Both the position numbers and the translations under genes were made by a program. Below, in pieces: positions 17,031 through 25,585 of a DNA stretch of 64,000 nucleotides. This DNA is from Aequorivita vitellina (GTDB taxonomy: Bacteria; Bacteroidota; Bacteroidia; Flavobacteriales; Flavobacteriaceae), in the NCBI RefSeq assembly GCF_022008365.1, contig NZ_JAIRBA010000003.1, forward strand, positions 115,583 to 179,582, read 5' to 3'. The notes under the pieces were generated by a model that saw only the letters and a program-made list of their open reading frames with translations, was not told the origin of the DNA and searched no databases. Within the stretch, counting starts at the first letter, position 1, and each line of letters opens with the position of its first letter.

Positions 17031-17597
17031 TTATTCTGTTTCAGTTGTGTCTTCCGATTCGTTTTCTGCTGGCGCTTGCGCTTCCTCTTTTGCTTTCGTT
17101 TCCTCTTTTGCTTTCGCTTTAACCTCAGCTTTACCTTTGGTTGCAGGTTTTGCTTCAGCAATTACATCAAATGTAAGGTTGCTTATTACATCTCTGTGAA
17201 AGCGAATAGTAGCCTCGTATTGTCCGGTACGCTTAACAGCACCTCCAGCAATAATGATATACTTTTTTTCGATAGAAACGCCTTCTTTTTCAAGAGCTTC
17301 GGCAAGATCACCGTTTGTTACAGAACCGAACAATTTATCACCTTCGCCAGTTTTGGCTGTAATTTTAATTTCAAGTCCCGTTAGTTTTTCGGCTTGTTGT
17401 TTAGCTTCATCAACAACTTTCTTTTCTTTAAAAGCGCGTTGTTTCATTGTTTCGGCCAATACTTTTTTAGCTGAAGGAGTTGCAAGCACTGCGTGTCCTT
17501 GAGGTATTAAAAAGTTTCTTCCGTAACCGTTTTTTACAGTTACAAGATCATCTGCAAATCCCAGATTTTCTACGTCTTTCTTTAATATAAGTTCCAT
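17031..17597 (-). CDS. rplI: 50S ribosomal protein L9 with long acidic/basic tail
   Basis: L9 binds 23S rRNA at the base of the L1 stalk. Residues 1-148 are the usual two-domain protein (MELILKKDVENLGFADD, KNGYGRNFLIPQGHA). The last 40 residues are an added Ala-Lys-Glu tail made of KAKEE-like units ending in NESEDTTETE, absent from E. coli L9. It is the last gene of the rpsF-rpsR-rplI operon, 15 bases after rpsR. Confidence 0.95.
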   Translation of the reverse strand: MELILKKDVENLGFADDLVTVKNGYGRNFLIPQGHAVLATPSAKKVLAETMKQRAFKEKKVVDEAKQQAEKLTGLEIKITAKTGEGDKLFGSVTNGDLAEALEKEGVSIEKKYIIIAGGAVKRTGQYEATIRFHRDVISNLTFDVIAEAKPATKGKAEVKAKAKEETKAKEEAQAPAENESEDTTETE

Positions 17598-17612
17598 ATT
17601 ATTTCTGGATTT

Positions 17613-17909
17613 TTATTTTAATAAATCGGTTACATAAGGCATAAGTGCCAAATGGCGAGCTCTTTTAACGGCAACAGCCACTTTACGCTGATACTTCAAT
17701 GAAGTTCCGGTAAGTCTTCTTGGAAGAATTTTACCTTGTTCGTTTACAAATCTCAATAAGAAATCTGCGTCTTTATAGTCAACATATTTAATACCAGACC
17801 TTTTGAACATGCAATATTTCTTGGTCTTATTGGTTTCAATATTAAGCGGAGTAAGGTATCTAATTTCTCCGTCTTTCTTTCCTTTTGCTTGTTGTTGTAG
17901 TGTGGCCAT
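17613..17909 (-). CDS. rpsR: 30S ribosomal protein S18
   Basis: S18 pairs with S6 on the platform of the small subunit. The 98-aa product contains the family core [20 protein letters not shown] and [16 protein letters not shown]. It has a longer N-terminus than E. coli S18, as is usual in Bacteroidota. It is separated from rpsF by 3 bases and from rplI by 15. Confidence 0.97.
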   Translation of the reverse strand: MATLQQQAKGKKDGEIRYLTPLNIETNKTKKYCMFKRSGIKYVDYKDADFLLRFVNEQGKILPRRLTGTSLKYQRKVAVAVKRARHLALMPYVTDLLK

Positions 17910-17912
17910 AAT

Positions 17913-18251
17913 TTAAGCTGATTTTTTATTGCGGTTTCTTCTTTTTTCTGCCCAAGCAATTGCGTGCTTGTCAAGGCTTACTGAAAGGTAACGCATAAAA
18001 CGCTCATCCCTTTTAAATTCAGTTTCTAGTTCGTGTACAACATTGCCATCTACAGTGTACTCAAAAAGGTGATAAAAACCACTTTTTTTGTTTTGAATTG
18101 GGTAAGCAAGTTTTTTCAAGCCCCAATTTTCTTTGGATATCATCTTAGCACCTTTAGAAACAAGAAAATCTTCGTATTTCTTTACTGTTTCCTTTATCTG
18201 ATCTTCAGATAAAACGGGATTTAAGATGAAAACAGTTTCATAATGATTCAT
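17913..18251 (-). CDS. rpsF: 30S ribosomal protein S6
   Basis: The start is ATG 18251 (112 aa, MNHYETVFILNPVLSEDQ), which gives the standard S6 N-terminus. The frame extends 51 codons upstream, but that part overlaps the promoter at 18306-18336 and is not S6-like. S6 binds S18 and 16S rRNA. It is the first gene of the operon. A 7-bp hairpin in the leader (18281-18299) may be regulatory. Confidence 0.96.
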   Translation of the reverse strand: MNHYETVFILNPVLSEDQIKETVKKYEDFLVSKGAKMISKENWGLKKLAYPIQNKKSGFYHLFEYTVDGNVVHELETEFKRDERFMRYLSVSLDKHAIAWAEKRRNRNKKSA

Positions 18252-18280
18252 AAAAAATCTATTAAAATTAATAATTAAAA

Positions 18281-18299
18281 CCTTGGCCTTCTGCCAAAG
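18281..18299 (-). promoter_or_regulatory. hairpin in the rpsF leader
   Basis: On the minus strand CTTTGGC-AGAAG-GCCAAGG folds into a 7-bp stem with one G-U pair at the very 5' end of the predicted transcript. In other phyla S6:S18 binds an rpsF leader hairpin to repress its own operon; a match to that motif is not visible, so this role is inference. Confidence 0.4.
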
Positions 18300-18305
18300 A
18301 GGGTG

Positions 18306-18336
18306 CAAAAATAATACTTTATTTCTTATTATCAAA
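18306..18336 (-). promoter_or_regulatory. promoter of rpsF-rpsR-rplI
   Basis: On the minus strand TTTG (18336-18333), 19-base spacer, TATTTTTG (18313-18306): a full Bacteroidota consensus promoter, about 55 bases upstream of the rpsF ATG. Confidence 0.75.
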
Positions 18337-18461
18337 CCTAATTTCCATTCGCTTTTAGAAAAAAAATAATAGATAAAGTGTTTAATTTTTACGTTTAACG
18401 TCAAAAAAGTTGCATTTCATCGATTATTTCCATACTATTGCTATAAGTAAAACCTACAATT

Positions 18462-19175
18462 ATGGAAAAAACCATACTAAAGTGCGCAATAGTAGACGAT
18501 TCTACATTGCAGCGACTTTCCATTGTGAAGCTTATTCAAATGCACCCCTCACTTGAACTTGTTGGCGAGTATAAAAATGCCATTGAAGCCAAAATGGGAC
18601 TTGCCGCAACTGAAATTGACCTTATATTTCTGGATATTGAAATGCCTATTCTTTCTGGCTTCGATTTATTGGATGATATTCAAAGAAAACCACAAGTAAT
18701 TTTTGTTACCGGAAAAACAAAATACGCTTTTAAAGCTTTTGATTACGATGCCGTAGACTACCTGAGAAAACCAATTGCCAAAGATCGGTTTTTAAATGCA
18801 GTGCACAAAGCAATTACCAATTACAAATTGAAAAACGAGGAAGGGTTTGACGATGAAGACTTTATATTCGTAAAAAGCAATCTTAAAAAAAGAAAAGTAT
18901 TTTTAAATGAGCTTCGCTATATTGAAGCATTAGGCGATTATGTAAAGCTAGTAACAGAGCACGAATCGCTCGTTGTTCTTTCTACAATGAAAGCTTTTGA
19001 ATCGCTCCTACCTAGTGAAAGGTTCCTTAGAATCCACAAATCGTATATCGTTAATTTAGACAAAGTACAACGTTATAACAGTAGAACAATTGAGCTGGAT
19101 CAAGATCGGTTACCATTGAGTAGAAACCGAAAATCTGAATTAGTTGAAGCTTTGGCTGCAACCCAAAACGCTTAG
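18462..19175 (+). CDS. LytTR-family response regulator
   Basis: The 237-aa protein has a receiver domain (residues about 7-125) with acidic pocket DD at 12-13, phosphoacceptor D58 in LIFLDIEMP, and the conserved Lys in DYLRKPIAKDRF. The C-terminal LytTR DNA-binding domain covers about 138-235 (KVFLNELRYIEALGDYVKL, FLRIHKSYIVNL). It should bind DNA as a dimer after phosphorylation. The usual partner, a LytS/YehU-type membrane kinase, is not adjacent. It converges on priA with a 4-base overlap. Confidence 0.93.
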   Translation: MEKTILKCAIVDDSTLQRLSIVKLIQMHPSLELVGEYKNAIEAKMGLAATEIDLIFLDIEMPILSGFDLLDDIQRKPQVIFVTGKTKYAFKAFDYDAVDYLRKPIAKDRFLNAVHKAITNYKLKNEEGFDDEDFIFVKSNLKKRKVFLNELRYIEALGDYVKLVTEHESLVVLSTMKAFESLLPSERFLRIHKSYIVNLDKVQRYNSRTIELDQDRLPLSRNRKSELVEALAATQNA

Positions 19176-21622
19176 TAATTATCTACATCTATTGTTATTT
19201 GTACGCTTGAAAATTCTTTTATAGCGTTAAAACTACGCCGTACATTTTCTATGTACTTTTTTGTTTTTTCCAAGGATTGTTTTTTCGCAATTTTAACGAG
19301 TAGATGGATTATATACTTGTTTTTTATCCTCCCTATTGGCGGTGGTTCGGGTCCTAAAACATTTTCTTTAAACTGAATTTCTAAAGCTTGTCCAAACCAA
19401 ACAGAGGCTTTTTGAACCCGCGCTAGGTTTTTATCTTTAAAAATGAGTTTTACAGTTCTGTAAAAAGGTGGGTATTTAAAATTGTAGCGCTCTTCCAGTT
19501 GCTCTTTGTACATTCCTTCAAAATCATTTACACTTACCTGCTTTAAAATTTGATGATACGGATTGTAAGTTTGTATTAAAACTTTTCCCCGTTTTTGGGT
19601 GCGCCCTGCCCTACCCGATACTTGTTGCAACAATTGAAAGCTACGCTCATGCGCTCTAAAATCTGGAAAGTTTAAAAGATTGTCTGCATTCATTACCCCT
19701 ACCAAGCGTATATTCCGAAAATCTAAACCTTTGGCAAGCATTTGCGTACCCACCAAAATATCTATTTCTTCGTTTTCTAAAGCCTCTATTATTTTTGAAT
19801 ACGCATGCTTTCCTTTGGTTGTGTCTTGATCCATTCGCGCTATGCTGTGGTTTGGGAATAGCGACTTCAATTCGGTTTCAATCTGTTCTGTTCCGAAGCC
19901 TTTGGTGTCTAATGTTTCACTGCCACAAGCCAAACAACTAAGCATCATTGCCATATTATAACCGCAATAATGACAACGCAATTGGTTTTTATATTGGTGA
20001 AACGTCAAACTTACGTCGCAGTTTGGGCATTGGGGCGCGACACCACAAGTTGTGCATTCTACCACCGGCGAAAAACCCCTTCTATTTTGAAAAAGAATTA
20101 CCTGTTCGCCATTGCTTAAAACTTCGCGCATTTCTTCTAATAAACGATCACTAAAGTGGCCAGTCATTTGTTTTTTGCGCGACTTCTCTTTTATATCTAC
20201 CAATTCAATATCTGGCATTAAAACATTTCCGAAACGTTTTTTTAATGTTACCAATCCAAACTTACCCGATTTGGCATTGTGGTAACTTTCTAACGAAGGC
20301 GTTGCAGAACCCATCAGCAACTTAGCTTTGTGAAGATGTGCCAAAACAACAGCACTGTCGCGAGCATTGTAGCGCGGCGACGGACTAAATTGTTTAAAAC
20401 TGGGTTCGTGTTCTTCATCTACAACAACGAATCCTAAATTTTTAAAAGGAAGAAATAAGGAAGATCGAGCGCCAATAACTATTTGCGCTTTTGGTTTTTG
20501 AGCCAATACATTTTTCCAAACCTCTACCCGTTCATTTACTGAAAATTTAGAGTGATAAACCGATATTTTTTCGCCAAAATACTTTTGAAGTCGAACGATT
20601 AACTGTGTAGTTAACGCAATTTCAGGGAGCATATATAAAACCTGCTTTCCCGTTTTAATAACTTCTTCAATTAACCGAACATAAATTTCGGTTTTTCCGC
20701 TGGAGGTAACTCCGTGAAGCAAGACAACTGGCTGTGTTTTAAATGAAGTTTTTATTTCGTTATACGCAACCAATTGCGCTTCGTTTAAAGTTTTAATATC
20801 TGAGGAAGTTTCGCCCGAAAACTCAACGCGGTCGTGTTGAATGAAATACGCTTCTAAAATTTGCTTCTCCTCCAATGCCTTTAACGTACTAGCAGATGCT
20901 TGGCTTTTCTTTTGAAGCACAGTAGCACTAATTGGTTTTTTAGATTTGCTGCTCAGCATAAAAAGATGCATTAAAACCTCGCGCTGTTTTGGAGCACGGT
21001 TTAAACTATCTAAAAGTTCGCGAAGCTTTTCTTCCGAAGTGTATTCCGAAGCAAGTTTTATATAGCGTTTCAGTTTTGGCTTGTACTGTTCATAAACGGT
21101 TTCTTCAACTTCAATAATGTTTTTGTCTAACAATTTCTGAATCACCGAAACAATGTTTTTTCTGTCAAGAATGTTTCGTGCATCGTTAATGTGCAACGAT
21201 GATTGATGTAGTAGTGCTTCATATAACAAAAACTCGTCATCGCTGAGGGAGGATTCATCTAGAATTTCCGTCTGAACAAGTTTAATAATGGTTTCACTTT
21301 CAAGCAAGAACGCACTGGGAAGTGCGGCCTTTATTACTTCACCCAAGGCACACATATAGTAATTTGCCAACCATTCCCAGTGCTTCAATTGCACAGTTGT
21401 AATGATGGGCGAATCATCTAAAATATGGTCGATGGATTTTGTTTCGTACCCAACCGGAGCTTGGTCGTGCACTTGATAAACTATGCCTGTGTACACTTTA
21501 GATTTCCCAAATGGAATTGCCACGCGCATTCCAGGTTTTAGGAAGGCGGCTTCGTCTTTATTCACACTATAAGTGAATGTCTGTTTTAGTGGAATAGGAA
21601 GAATGACGTCTATAAAATACAA
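19172..21622 (-). CDS. priA: primosomal replication helicase PriA
   Basis: PriA recognises stalled forks and reloads the replisome. The 816-aa product has the N-terminal 3'-DNA-binding domain (YFIDVILPIPLKQTFTYSV), Walker A in HGVTSSGKTEIY, DEEH box in VVDEEHEPSFKQ, and the paired zinc modules CTTCGVAPQCPNCD and CHYCGYNM...CLACGS inside the helicase core. FGTEQIETELKSLFP and the conserved C-terminal domain complete the family pattern. It overlaps the LytTR gene end by 4 bases. Confidence 0.96.
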   Translation of the reverse strand: MYFIDVILPIPLKQTFTYSVNKDEAAFLKPGMRVAIPFGKSKVYTGIVYQVHDQAPVGYETKSIDHILDDSPIITTVQLKHWEWLANYYMCALGEVIKAALPSAFLLESETIIKLVQTEILDESSLSDDEFLLYEALLHQSSLHINDARNILDRKNIVSVIQKLLDKNIIEVEETVYEQYKPKLKRYIKLASEYTSEEKLRELLDSLNRAPKQREVLMHLFMLSSKSKKPISATVLQKKSQASASTLKALEEKQILEAYFIQHDRVEFSGETSSDIKTLNEAQLVAYNEIKTSFKTQPVVLLHGVTSSGKTEIYVRLIEEVIKTGKQVLYMLPEIALTTQLIVRLQKYFGEKISVYHSKFSVNERVEVWKNVLAQKPKAQIVIGARSSLFLPFKNLGFVVVDEEHEPSFKQFSPSPRYNARDSAVVLAHLHKAKLLMGSATPSLESYHNAKSGKFGLVTLKKRFGNVLMPDIELVDIKEKSRKKQMTGHFSDRLLEEMREVLSNGEQVILFQNRRGFSPVVECTTCGVAPQCPNCDVSLTFHQYKNQLRCHYCGYNMAMMLSCLACGSETLDTKGFGTEQIETELKSLFPNHSIARMDQDTTKGKHAYSKIIEALENEEIDILVGTQMLAKGLDFRNIRLVGVMNADNLLNFPDFRAHERSFQLLQQVSGRAGRTQKRGKVLIQTYNPYHQILKQVSVNDFEGMYKEQLEERYNFKYPPFYRTVKLIFKDKNLARVQKASVWFGQALEIQFKENVLGPEPPPIGRIKNKYIIHLLVKIAKKQSLEKTKKYIENVRRSFNAIKEFSSVQITIDVDNY

Positions 21623-21728
21623 AAGGAAACTATTATTTATTGTTATTGATTATTCGTTTTTGGGCTGCTTAATTGTTGAAAATAACACATCACTTTTTAT
21701 GGCTTTCTTCGCTTTACCTCGAATAAAA

Positions 21729-21750
21729 AAGCCACCAAAATTGGTGGCTT
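21729..21750 (-). terminator. terminator of the DUF2147 gene
   Basis: AAGCCACC pairs with GGTGGCTT around a 6-base loop; on the minus strand it is followed by a run of T, 22 bases past the DUF2147 stop. Confidence 0.8.
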
Positions 21751-21772
21751 AAAGATACTATTTTAATAATTT

Positions 21773-22201
21773 TTAATTGACACGATTCCAAGTTTGTGTT
21801 CTTCCGAAAAGCGAAAAACCTATATAACCACGAACGTTCAATTTATTAGGACCATCGAGTTCAATATAGCATTTATAAACTTTTCCGTTGTTGGGATCCA
21901 TAATTGTTCCGTCATTGTATTCATCGCCATCTTTTTCCAAACCTTTAATAATAACCAAACCTAAAATAGGTTTCCCTTTGTCATCGCCCGGGCATTGATC
22001 GCAGACAGCGTTTTTTTTCGCAGGATTTAAAATTTCCACTACTTTTCCATAGATCTTACCATTTTCTTTATAGATTTCTACAATAGATTTAGCTTCACCA
22101 GTGGCATCATCAACGGTTTTCCATTTTCCGGTTACGTCTTGTGCAGTGGCAGTAATTACTGTTAACGCAATAAGTGAGAAAGTTAAAAGTATTTTTTTCA
22201 T
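21773..22201 (-). CDS. secreted DUF2147 protein
   Basis: The 142-aa product begins with a signal peptide (about residues 1-20, ending ATAQ). The mature part matches DUF2147, a lipocalin-like barrel family: GKWKTVDDATGEAKSIVEIYKENGKIYGKVVEI, a CDQCPG pair of cysteines, and a final GYIGFSLFGRTQTWNRV. The fold probably holds a small hydrophobic ligand; the role is unknown. It lies 24 bases after the YihY gene and may share its transcript. Confidence 0.88.
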   Translation of the reverse strand: MKKILLTFSLIALTVITATAQDVTGKWKTVDDATGEAKSIVEIYKENGKIYGKVVEILNPAKKNAVCDQCPGDDKGKPILGLVIIKGLEKDGDEYNDGTIMDPNNGKVYKCYIELDGPNKLNVRGYIGFSLFGRTQTWNRVN

Positions 22202-22225
22202 AATTAAGTATTATTAGGTTAGGTA

Positions 22226-23143
22226 TTAAATTTTTTCTTTAAGTCGCTTAATTGAAACATTTAACTCAAACCCCAGCAACAATAGATTTGCGTTTATCCA
22301 AATATATAACATCAATATCAATAGTGCACCAATGGAACCATATAACTCGTTATAATTTGAAAAATTGTTGATATAAATTCCAAACAAATAGGTTGTTACT
22401 ACAAAAAGTATCGTGGTAGTTACCGCTCCAATTGAGAAAAAACTTATAGCTTTTCCCTCTTTGGTTCCGTAATAATACAACGTGGCAATTACTACGTATA
22501 TCATTATTAAAAATACAATAAATTGAAAGAACGATATCCAGAATAGATCTTTGTCTATATACGCTTTAGATTGTAGGTCACGAATTACATATTCGCCGTA
22601 AAGTATGACCCCAACTGAAGTTAACAACAACAATGCCAAGAAAATAGAAACAACCAAAGCAACAAAATACTGTCTAAAAAAACTGCGGTTAATTGTTACG
22701 TGAAACGAATATTCAAAGGCACTAAAAATAGCATTTACGCCATTGGCTGATAAAAATATAGAAAGAAAAAAAACAAACGATAATAACCCAGCTCTTGGAT
22801 TTACGGCTATATCGGCAATTATGGGATAAAAGAATTCGGTGGTTTGCGCTGGTAATAAGGCTTCAATAAATATTAAAAATCGCGATTGAAATCCATCAAT
22901 TGGTATAATTGGAATTAAATTCAGCAAAAAAAGTAAGAAGGGAAAAAGCGCCAGAAAAAAGCTGTACGCAATTGAACTAGCACGGAATGAAAAAGTTCCT
23001 TTTAGAATTCCTGTTCCATAAATATCCAGCAAATTATACAATGAAAACTCGCCCAATGCGGGAAGTTTTATTTTTTTACTAATCCGAATTAAATCTCGAA
23101 TAATAGGAATGTTTATTTCCTTTTCTTCTTCTTCTTGATTCAT
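22226..23143 (-). CDS. YihY/BrkB family inner-membrane protein
   Basis: The 305-aa protein has about six membrane helices and the YihY family signature (GTFSFRASSIAYSFFLALFPFLLFLLN, then GSIGALLILMLYIWINANLLLLG). The family was once mis-called ribonuclease BN; its function in most bacteria is unclear. It overlaps nadC by 4 bases, so the two are translationally coupled. Confidence 0.9.
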   Translation of the reverse strand: MNQEEEEKEINIPIIRDLIRISKKIKLPALGEFSLYNLLDIYGTGILKGTFSFRASSIAYSFFLALFPFLLFLLNLIPIIPIDGFQSRFLIFIEALLPAQTTEFFYPIIADIAVNPRAGLLSFVFFLSIFLSANGVNAIFSAFEYSFHVTINRSFFRQYFVALVVSIFLALLLLTSVGVILYGEYVIRDLQSKAYIDKDLFWISFFQFIVFLIMIYVVIATLYYYGTKEGKAISFFSIGAVTTTILFVVTTYLFGIYINNFSNYNELYGSIGALLILMLYIWINANLLLLGFELNVSIKRLKEKI

Positions 23144-24000
23144 GTAACAGCTTTTAGGCTAAGATCCATATTGTAAACCGAATGCGTTAAAGCGCCACTA
23201 GAGATATAATCTACGCCACATTCTGCGTATTTTCGTACTGTTTCGAGAGTAATTCCGCCGCTGGATTCGGTAAGACATTTACCGTTAATGAGCTTCACGG
23301 CCTTGCGGGTGTCTTCGTAATTAAAATTGTCTATTAAAATTCTGTAAACACCTTCGCTTTTTAGTATTTCTTCAATTTCATTAAGGTTTCTAGCTTCAAC
23401 AATAATTTTTAAATCTAAGTGATGGCTTTTTAAATATTCCTTCGTTTTATCAATGGCTTTGGTTATTCCGCCGCAGAAATCAATATGGTTGTCCTTAAGC
23501 ATCACCATATCGTAAAGTGCAAAACGGTGGTTCTCTCCGCCTCCAATTTTTACAGCCCACTTTTCTAAGGCGCGAATTCCTGGCGTGGTCTTTCGGGTGT
23601 CAATAATTTTTGTATTTGTTCCTTCCAGCAATTTTACATAGCTATGGGTTTTGGTAGCAATGGCACTCATACGCTGCATGGCGTTTAGCACCAACCGTTC
23701 CGATTTTAAAATAGATTGCGAAAGTCCAGACACGTAAAAAACTACATCGCCGTATTTTACAGGGTTTCCATCCTCAATTTTAATATCAAGCTTTAGGCCT
23801 GGGTCCACGTATTCAAAAATTTGGCGGGCCAATTCTACGCCGGCAATAATACCTTCGTCTTTAACCAGAAGTTTTGCCGATCCTCGCGCATCTTCCGAAA
23901 TACACGCCAGCGAGCTATGGTCACCATCGCCCACATCTTCCCGAATAGCATTGGCGATAATAATGTCTATTTCTTTGTTGAATTGTTTTTCTGAAATCAT
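23140..24000 (-). CDS. nadC: nicotinate-nucleotide pyrophosphorylase (carboxylating)
   Basis: NadC converts quinolinate and PRPP to nicotinate mononucleotide in de novo NAD synthesis. The 286-aa product shows the family features: DVGDGDHSSLACI, the catalytic region ERLVLNAMQRMSAIAT, the motif DTRKTTPGIRALEKWAVKIGGGENHRFALYD, and SGGITLETVRKYAECGVDYISSG. It is the first gene of a nadC-yihY-DUF2147 run. No nadA or nadB is nearby. Confidence 0.96.
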   Translation of the reverse strand: MISEKQFNKEIDIIIANAIREDVGDGDHSSLACISEDARGSAKLLVKDEGIIAGVELARQIFEYVDPGLKLDIKIEDGNPVKYGDVVFYVSGLSQSILKSERLVLNAMQRMSAIATKTHSYVKLLEGTNTKIIDTRKTTPGIRALEKWAVKIGGGENHRFALYDMVMLKDNHIDFCGGITKAIDKTKEYLKSHHLDLKIIVEARNLNEIEEILKSEGVYRILIDNFNYEDTRKAVKLINGKCLTESSGGITLETVRKYAECGVDYISSGALTHSVYNMDLSLKAVT

Positions 24001-24125
24001 AGCAAGGAAATTTTAGCTAAAATAATAAAAAGAGTTGGCAGTATTGAGTTTCGGCAGACAGTAATGTAAAAACCTTTAAATTCGGTTTTAACGAGACACC
24101 AAAAAACGAAGAACCGAAGCCAATT

Positions 24126-24133
24126 TATCTTTG
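24126..24133 (+). promoter_or_regulatory. -7 element of rlmH
   Basis: TATCTTTG matches the -7 consensus exactly; ATG is 28 bases downstream. No clear -33 element. Confidence 0.55.
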
Positions 24134-24161
24134 TATTTTTGAATTCTGAAAAAGTTTTTAA

Positions 24162-24635
24162 ATGAAAATTACGCTACTCGCAATAGGCAAAACGGATAAC
24201 AAACAACTGCAAACTTTAATAGACGATTACACCAAACGCTTGGGGTTTTATGTTCCGTTTACAATGGAAGTAATTCCAGATGTGAAGCATGCCAAAAATC
24301 TTTCCGAAACGCTTCAAAAGCAAGCTGAAGGTGATGAAATTTTAAAACGAACTTCCACTGCCGATGTGCTAATTCTACTTGATGAAAAAGGGAAGAGCCA
24401 TACTTCCGAAGGCTTTGCAAACTTTCTTCAAAAAAAAATGAACAGTGGTTTAAAAAACCTCATCTTCGTAATTGGCGGACCTTATGGGTTTAGCGATGCT
24501 GTGTACGACCGAGCGAATGGAAAGGTTTCACTTTCTGCAATGACATTTTCACATCAAATGGTTCGGTTGTTTTTTATTGAACAACTCTATCGCGGATTTA
24601 CCATTTTGCGGAATGAACCATATCATCATCGATAG
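24162..24635 (+). CDS. rlmH: 23S rRNA pseudouridine-1915 N3-methyltransferase
   Basis: RlmH methylates pseudouridine 1915 in helix 69 of 23S rRNA on the assembled ribosome. The 157-aa SPOUT protein has the knot motifs LLDEKGKSHTSEGFA, FVIGGPYGFSD and LSAMTFSHQMVRLFFIEQLYR, and ends in the conserved EPYHHR. The gene is divergent from nadC and stands alone. Confidence 0.97.
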   Translation: MKITLLAIGKTDNKQLQTLIDDYTKRLGFYVPFTMEVIPDVKHAKNLSETLQKQAEGDEILKRTSTADVLILLDEKGKSHTSEGFANFLQKKMNSGLKNLIFVIGGPYGFSDAVYDRANGKVSLSAMTFSHQMVRLFFIEQLYRGFTILRNEPYHHR

Positions 24636-24725
24636 AATGACGAGGGACGAGGGACGAACGCCGAATGAATGACGAGGAAGAAACGTAAAATAGGGGTTAT
24701 TAAGATGAAATAAATTAACGCGTAG

Positions 24726-25031
24726 TTACCACTGACAATCTATAAAATCTGTCAGCATATGAAATAGCAATCCAACCGCGATGATTCGAGTTTTTTTAAA
24801 AATGAACATTACTACATAAACCGCCATGGCCCAATACGTGTGCAACGGATGAAAATTGATACTGCAACGGCCGGGATCAAAAATTGGGGTAGCAAATAGA
24901 TGATCTACATCCACCAACATTGTGGCGAGCATAATGAGCCACGCTTTTTTCCACTGACTTCTAAAAAATATAAAAGCAATTACACCTGGAACTAAAAGAT
25001 GCAAAGAGTAGTGTACTAGCGTTTGGAGCAT
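24726..25031 (-). CDS. DUF6122 small membrane protein
   Basis: The 101-aa protein has three to four membrane helices and conserved polar residues in D-V-D-H-L, F-H-P-L-H-T and H-M-L-T-D-F-I-D-C. It matches the flavobacterial DUF6122 family. The His/Asp spacing recalls membrane-bound metal-dependent hydrolases of the YdjM type, but that is only a resemblance. It lies 8 bases downstream of the DinB gene and is probably co-transcribed. Confidence 0.8.
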   Translation of the reverse strand: MLQTLVHYSLHLLVPGVIAFIFFRSQWKKAWLIMLATMLVDVDHLFATPIFDPGRCSINFHPLHTYWAMAVYVVMFIFKKTRIIAVGLLFHMLTDFIDCQW

Positions 25032-25039
25032 TGCAAAAA

Positions 25040-25504
25040 TTAAGGATTGGTTATTTTTGCCAAAAGCACAATCTGCCCCAAGTGATACGCATCGTGCTGA
25101 ATAATCCCGTGAATATGCTGGTAATAAGTAAGGTTATTCCGTGGATATTCATTTATAAAATTGGCTTCGTTAAAGGTGCTTAAAAAGTAAAGCCATTCTT
25201 TTTGGGTTGTTTCCAAAGTTTCGAGGGTTTTTTGCCACGCTTCGTCCGAAGTGTCTATAATTTGTTCAATGTAATTATTTTCTGGAATCTCCAGTACTTC
25301 GCCCTGCACTCTTCTAAGCACATTTTGGCGCCAAGCAATAATGTGGTTTACAATTTCCCAAATAGAATTACCGTCTTTAATGGGGTGTTGTGCAGCCTGT
25401 TCCGAAGTAATCTTACCCAACGTATCCTGAAGCGTTACATCCAGCCAAGGATGGCCGTGGTAAAGGTCTGTAAAAAGAGTTTGAATGCGGCGGGACTCGT
25501 TCAT
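25040..25504 (-). CDS. DinB family protein
   Basis: The 154-aa four-helix bundle protein has metal-ligand histidines placed as in DinB/YfiT proteins: NHIIAW (about residue 53) and HGIIQHDAYHLGQI near the C-terminus. These proteins bind a divalent metal; some are thiol-dependent S-transferases, but the substrate here cannot be inferred. It starts 81 bases before the end of the mutB unit. Confidence 0.88.
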   Translation of the reverse strand: MNESRRIQTLFTDLYHGHPWLDVTLQDTLGKITSEQAAQHPIKDGNSIWEIVNHIIAWRQNVLRRVQGEVLEIPENNYIEQIIDTSDEAWQKTLETLETTQKEWLYFLSTFNEANFINEYPRNNLTYYQHIHGIIQHDAYHLGQIVLLAKITNP

Positions 25505-25585
25505 TGTTTAGTTTCGAAAATTGTTGCTTCCCCAAAGATACCGAATTATTTTAGGAAGATTTTTTATTGGAAAGAATTCTAACGC

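Noticed and set aside
18252..18404. 51-codon N-terminal extension of S6
   Set aside because: The extension covers the promoter and leader hairpin; S6 starts at MNHYETVF.
24636..24690. GACGAGG-like short repeats after rlmH
   Set aside because: Only two or three imperfect copies, no hairpin and no ORF; not enough to call a feature.
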